The notes under the pieces were generated by a model. That model was not told the DNA's origin and ran no database searches. It was given only the letters and a program-made list of their open reading frames with translations. Shown piece by piece: positions 61,155-64,000 of a stretch of DNA of 64,000 nt. The position numbers were made by a program, and so were the translations under genes. Origin of the DNA: Burkholderiaceae bacterium. Its GTDB lineage: Bacteria; Pseudomonadota; Gammaproteobacteria; Burkholderiales; Burkholderiaceae_C. The stretch covers positions 80,740 through 144,739 of the forward strand of contig JACKLO010000017.1 in the NCBI GenBank assembly GCA_024235915.1, given 5' to 3'. Within the stretch, counting starts at the first letter, position 1, and each line of letters opens with the position of its first letter.

Positions 61155-63311
61155 TCAGTTGGCCGGGGCCGAGGCCGGCGGCTGCGTCTGCAGCGGCGGC
61201 AGCACCGGCGCGTCACCCACCGGCAGCACCGGGTTGGCCGGCGGCTGGCCGGCTTCCTGGCGCTGGCGGAGCTCCTCGTAGCGCTGCTGCGAGACCTTGT
61301 CGCTGGCGGCCTGGTCCCGCATCACCACCGGGCGCAGGAAAACCATCAGGTTGGTGCGCCGCTTCTCGCGGCTCTCGCTGCGGAACAGCGCGCCCAGGTA
61401 AGGGATGTCACCGAGCAGCGGCACCTTGGATTTGTTCTCGATGAAGCGGTCCTCGATCAGGCCGCCGAGCACGATGATCTGGCCGTCGTCCACCACCACC
61501 TGGCTCTCGATGCTGCGCTTGGTGGTCGACGGGCCGGCATTGCTGGTGCCCACCGCGGCCGTGTCCTTCACGCTGCTCTGCTCCTGGTAGATCGTCATGC
61601 GCACGGTGCCGTTCTCGCCGATCTGCGGCCGGATGCGCAGCGTGATGCCCACGTCTTTGCGCTCGATGGTCTGGAACGGGCTGGTGGTGGCGGTGCCGGT
61701 GTTGGTGAACTGGCCGGTGATGAAGGGCACGTTCTCGCCGACGACGATCTTGGCCTCCTCGTTGTCCAGCGTGATCAGGTTCGGCGTGCTGACGATGTTG
61801 GTCTGCGTCTGGCTCTGCAGCATGCGGGCGATGGCCGCCAGCGCATAGGTGCCGCCGAAATTGCGGATCAGGCCGATGTTGAAGCCTTCGCCCAGCGGGT
61901 TGGTTGTCAGTGAGCCGCTGACCGCGGCGGTGTTGATGTCAATGATGTTGCCGCCGGTGCGGCTGAAGTTGGTACCGGCGATCAGGCCATTGCTGTCGCC
62001 GCTCTGCCCCAGCAGGCCCTGCCACTGGAAGCCGAAGTCGGCCGCGTTGTCGCCGCTGACCTCGACGATCATGCTTTCGATGTAGACCTGCGCCCGACGT
62101 TCGTCGAGCTGCTCGATCATCGCCTTGACCTGGCGGTACAGCGGCTCCGGTGCGCTGATGATCAGCGAGTTGGTGGCTGGGTCGGCCTGGATGAAACCGC
62201 CGGTGGACGGCGCGGCCGACGAGGTCACCGGTGCCGTGGCCTGGGCGCTGGCGCCGGCACTGCTGCCGCTGCTGCCCGCGGCACCGCCGGTGGCGTTGGA
62301 CGTGGTCGGCGAGAGGCCGCTGAGACTGCCGCCGCCTGAGCTGCCACCGGCGCTGCCGATGGCGGAGAAGGCGGCGCGCAGCACGGTGGCCAGGCGCACG
62401 GCCTCGGCGTTCTTCAGCTTGACGACCCAGATGCTGCCGGCGGGCCCGGACGTGCCCGGCGTGTCCAGCTGCGCGACCACGGCGCGCACGGCAGCCAGGC
62501 GCGTGGGGTTGGGCGCGCGCACGATCAGGCTGTTGCTGCGCGGGTCGGCCACCACGGTCTCGCCACCGCTGGCCGCGGCAGCCCGGGCCGCGGCGTTGCC
62601 ACCGACCACGCCCGAACTCACCAGCCGCTGCACCAGCGGTGCGAGTTCGGTGGCCACGGCGTGTTTCAGCGGGATCAGGTCGACGTCGGTGTCGCTGGGC
62701 CGGTCAAGCGCGGCGATGATCTGGGCCAGCCGGCGCAGGTTGTCGGCGTAGTCGGTGATGACCAGCGAGTTGCTGCCCGGGTTGGCGTTGATGGTGTTGT
62801 TGGCCGTGATCAGCGGGCGCAGCACGGCCACCAGGTTGTTCGGGCTCTGGTGCTGCAGCGTGAAGATCTGGGTGATGACCTGGTCGCCGCGCGGGCCCAC
62901 GTCACCCACCGAGACGGTGCCGGTCTGGATCTTGGCATCGGCCTCGGGCACCACCTTCAGCAGGCCGCCGTTGTCCACCATCGCGAAGCCCAGGCCGCGC
63001 AGCGACGACAGGTAGGTGAGGTAGGCCTCGCGCACGCTGATGGGCTGTTCGCTGTAGACGGTGATGGTGCCGCGCACACGCGGGTCCACAGCGATCTGGC
63101 GGCCGATCATGGCCGCGAAGGCGCGGGTGACGGCCTCGATGTCGGCGTTGACGAAGTTCACCGTCACCGGCGCACGCGAGCGGGCGGCGGCGGTTTCGCC
63201 CGGAGCCCGTTGTGGCGTCTGCGCGATCGTGGGCACGGCGGTGGCCAGGGCCAGCGCGAGCAGGCCGGGGCGCAGGAGGCGCGTGGAAAGGGGGCGCAAG
63301 GTCATGGTCAT
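61155..63311 (-). CDS. gspD: Type II secretion outer-membrane secretin GspD
   Basis: The 718-residue protein starts at the ATG at 63311, overlapping the gspN stop (ATGA). It has a signal peptide, an N0 domain (VTVNFVNADIEAVTRAFAAMIG to about 120), N1-N3 domains with repeated ITDYADNLRRLAQIIAALD-type segments, a Ser/Gly/Ala-rich loop at about 345-405 and the secretin domain at about 470-665 with VPFITGQF, ERKDVGITLRIRPQI and VPLLGDIPYLGALFRS. A Pro/Gln/Ala-rich tail closes it. It forms the 15-fold pore through which folded exoproteins leave. Confidence 0.97.
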   Translation of the reverse strand: MTMTLRPLSTRLLRPGLLALALATAVPTIAQTPQRAPGETAAARSRAPVTVNFVNADIEAVTRAFAAMIGRQIAVDPRVRGTITVYSEQPISVREAYLTYLSSLRGLGFAMVDNGGLLKVVPEADAKIQTGTVSVGDVGPRGDQVITQIFTLQHQSPNNLVAVLRPLITANNTINANPGSNSLVITDYADNLRRLAQIIAALDRPSDTDVDLIPLKHAVATELAPLVQRLVSSGVVGGNAAARAAAASGGETVVADPRSNSLIVRAPNPTRLAAVRAVVAQLDTPGTSGPAGSIWVVKLKNAEAVRLATVLRAAFSAIGSAGGSSGGGSLSGLSPTTSNATGGAAGSSGSSAGASAQATAPVTSSAAPSTGGFIQADPATNSLIISAPEPLYRQVKAMIEQLDERRAQVYIESMIVEVSGDNAADFGFQWQGLLGQSGDSNGLIAGTNFSRTGGNIIDINTAAVSGSLTTNPLGEGFNIGLIRNFGGTYALAAIARMLQSQTQTNIVSTPNLITLDNEEAKIVVGENVPFITGQFTNTGTATTSPFQTIERKDVGITLRIRPQIGENGTVRMTIYQEQSSVKDTAAVGTSNAGPSTTKRSIESQVVVDDGQIIVLGGLIEDRFIENKSKVPLLGDIPYLGALFRSESREKRRTNLMVFLRPVVMRDQAASDKVSQQRYEELRQRQEAGQPPANPVLPVGDAPVLPPLQTQPPASAPAN

Positions 63312-64000
63312 CCGATGGCGATGAGCGACCGCTCGCCCTGGCGGCGGCCGATGATGTTGAGCAGGTTGTCGAGCGCGTCCTGCGCACCCGGGGCGGCGGT
63401 GGCCTCGCCGCGGAAGCGCAGGCCGGCACCGGTCCAGCGGCCGTCCCCCGACAGGCGCAGCGCACCGGCCAGCGTGGCCAGCGACAGCGCCGCGCCGGTG
63501 TCGTCGCCGGTCAGCTGCAGCCGGTAGCTGCCCAGCACGGGCAGAGTGGAAATGCGCGAGGCCACGCGCTGCAGGTCCAGCACCGCCTGGCCGGCCAGGC
63601 GCCAGCGGCCTTCGGCCAGGTCCAGCTGCAGCGCCGGCGCACTCAGGCGCAGTTCGCCATCCAGCTGCAAGGTGTTCCAGGGCGTGCCCAGACCGCTGAG
63701 CCAGGCCGCCGGCCACTGGCCGACCACGGGTGAACCGGCAGACGGCTGCAGCGCCACCTGCCAGCGGCCGAGACCCGGCACCACGCGCAGGCGCGGCGTG
63801 CCGCGCAGGCAGCAGGCCTGTTCCAGCCGCAGCTCGGCGGCGCCGTCGGCCCAGCCCAGCGACCAGCCCAGCCGGCCGGGCAGGCCCACCGCCGTGCGGC
63901 TGCCGCTGCCGGCGCTGAGCACGGCCACAGCGCTGCCGGACCACACCGTGCCACGGGCATCGGCCAGGACCAGCTGGCCGCCGCTCAGATGCGACACGCC
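63308..64000 (-). CDS. gspN: Type II secretion protein GspN, C-terminal part
   Basis: The gene continues beyond the window, so the start is not visible; about 231 codons are seen. The sequence has the repeated strand pattern of GspN: LADARGTVWSGSAVAVLS, LGWSLGWADGAAELRLEQACCLRGTPRLRV, LQLDGELRLSAPALQLDLAEGRWRLAGQAVLDLQ. GspN is an accessory component of unclear role, anchored in the inner membrane with a periplasmic beta-rich domain. Other gsp genes (M, L and pseudopilins) should lie further right. Confidence 0.88.
   Translation of the reverse strand, partial: GVSHLSGGQLVLADARGTVWSGSAVAVLSAGSGSRTAVGLPGRLGWSLGWADGAAELRLEQACCLRGTPRLRVVPGLGRWQVALQPSAGSPVVGQWPAAWLSGLGTPWNTLQLDGELRLSAPALQLDLAEGRWRLAGQAVLDLQRVASRISTLPVLGSYRLQLTGDDTGAALSLATLAGALRLSGDGRWTGAGLRFRGEATAAPGAQDALDNLLNIIGRRQGERSLIAIG

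Overview
This 64 kb window is chromosomal DNA of very high G+C content with tightly packed genes. Three things place it in the Betaproteobacteria, order Burkholderiales, probably near Rubrivivax, Leptothrix or Ideonella: the run rplM-rpsI-(DUF6776)-bactofilin-erpA, then anmK and an M23 peptidase divergent from tyrS; the presence of PEP-CTERM proteins; and a type II secretion operon in the order N-D-E-F. This placement is inferred from gene content and synteny, not from a marker-gene search. I saw no tRNA, rRNA, CRISPR array or complete insertion sequence.

Layout. 1-3.1 kb: the end of htpG, then srkA, a DUF2726 protein and a GNAT acetyltransferase on the minus strand. 3.2-11.3 kb: housekeeping genes, namely ribosomal proteins L13 and S9, a coiled-coil membrane protein, bactofilin, ErpA, AnmK, an M23 peptidase, TyrS, a CDF metal transporter and Dtd. 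11.4-22 kb: a Bug-type solute-binding protein, then an eight-gene minus-strand operon (acyl-CoA ligase, livGHM, binding protein, livF, an unknown 101-residue protein, a PaaK-like CoA ligase). A Crp/Fnr-type regulator is divergent from this operon, with a strong palindrome between them. 22-34 kb: a hydrolase; an ExeM/NucH extracellular nuclease between two PEP-CTERM proteins; then short metabolic and unknown genes, ending with a patatin-BamA-like phospholipase.

34.2-41.6 kb: a six-gene plus-strand operon encoding a MacAB-type exporter (adaptor, ATPase, two permeases), an NtrC-type response regulator and a histidine kinase. In front of it lie a near-consensus sigma-54 promoter and an array of GGACA boxes repeated every 10 bp. 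This looks like a self-contained, self-regulated export system. 41.6-46.1 kb: a four-gene minus-strand operon (DUF3348, DUF802, OmpA-family, DUF2894). DUF802 resembles a MotA/ExbB proton channel with a very long coiled-coil tail. The OmpA-family protein resembles MotB/ZorB, with an Asp at the start of its single membrane helix. Together they look like the motor half of a Zorya-type complex without the Zorya nucleases. A roughly 160-bp inverted-repeat element of MITE type sits exactly between these two genes.

46-52.2 kb: an RlmI-like methyltransferase, an AraC regulator divergent from an IorAB-type molybdenum hydroxylase, a GST and a VOC/PhnB-like protein. 52.2-52.9 kb holds no convincing gene. 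52.9-64 kb: an FG-GAP lipoprotein, an AAA ATPase, and a minus-strand type II secretion segment (gspN partial, gspD, gspE, gspF) whose last gene overlaps an oligopeptide-binding-protein gene.
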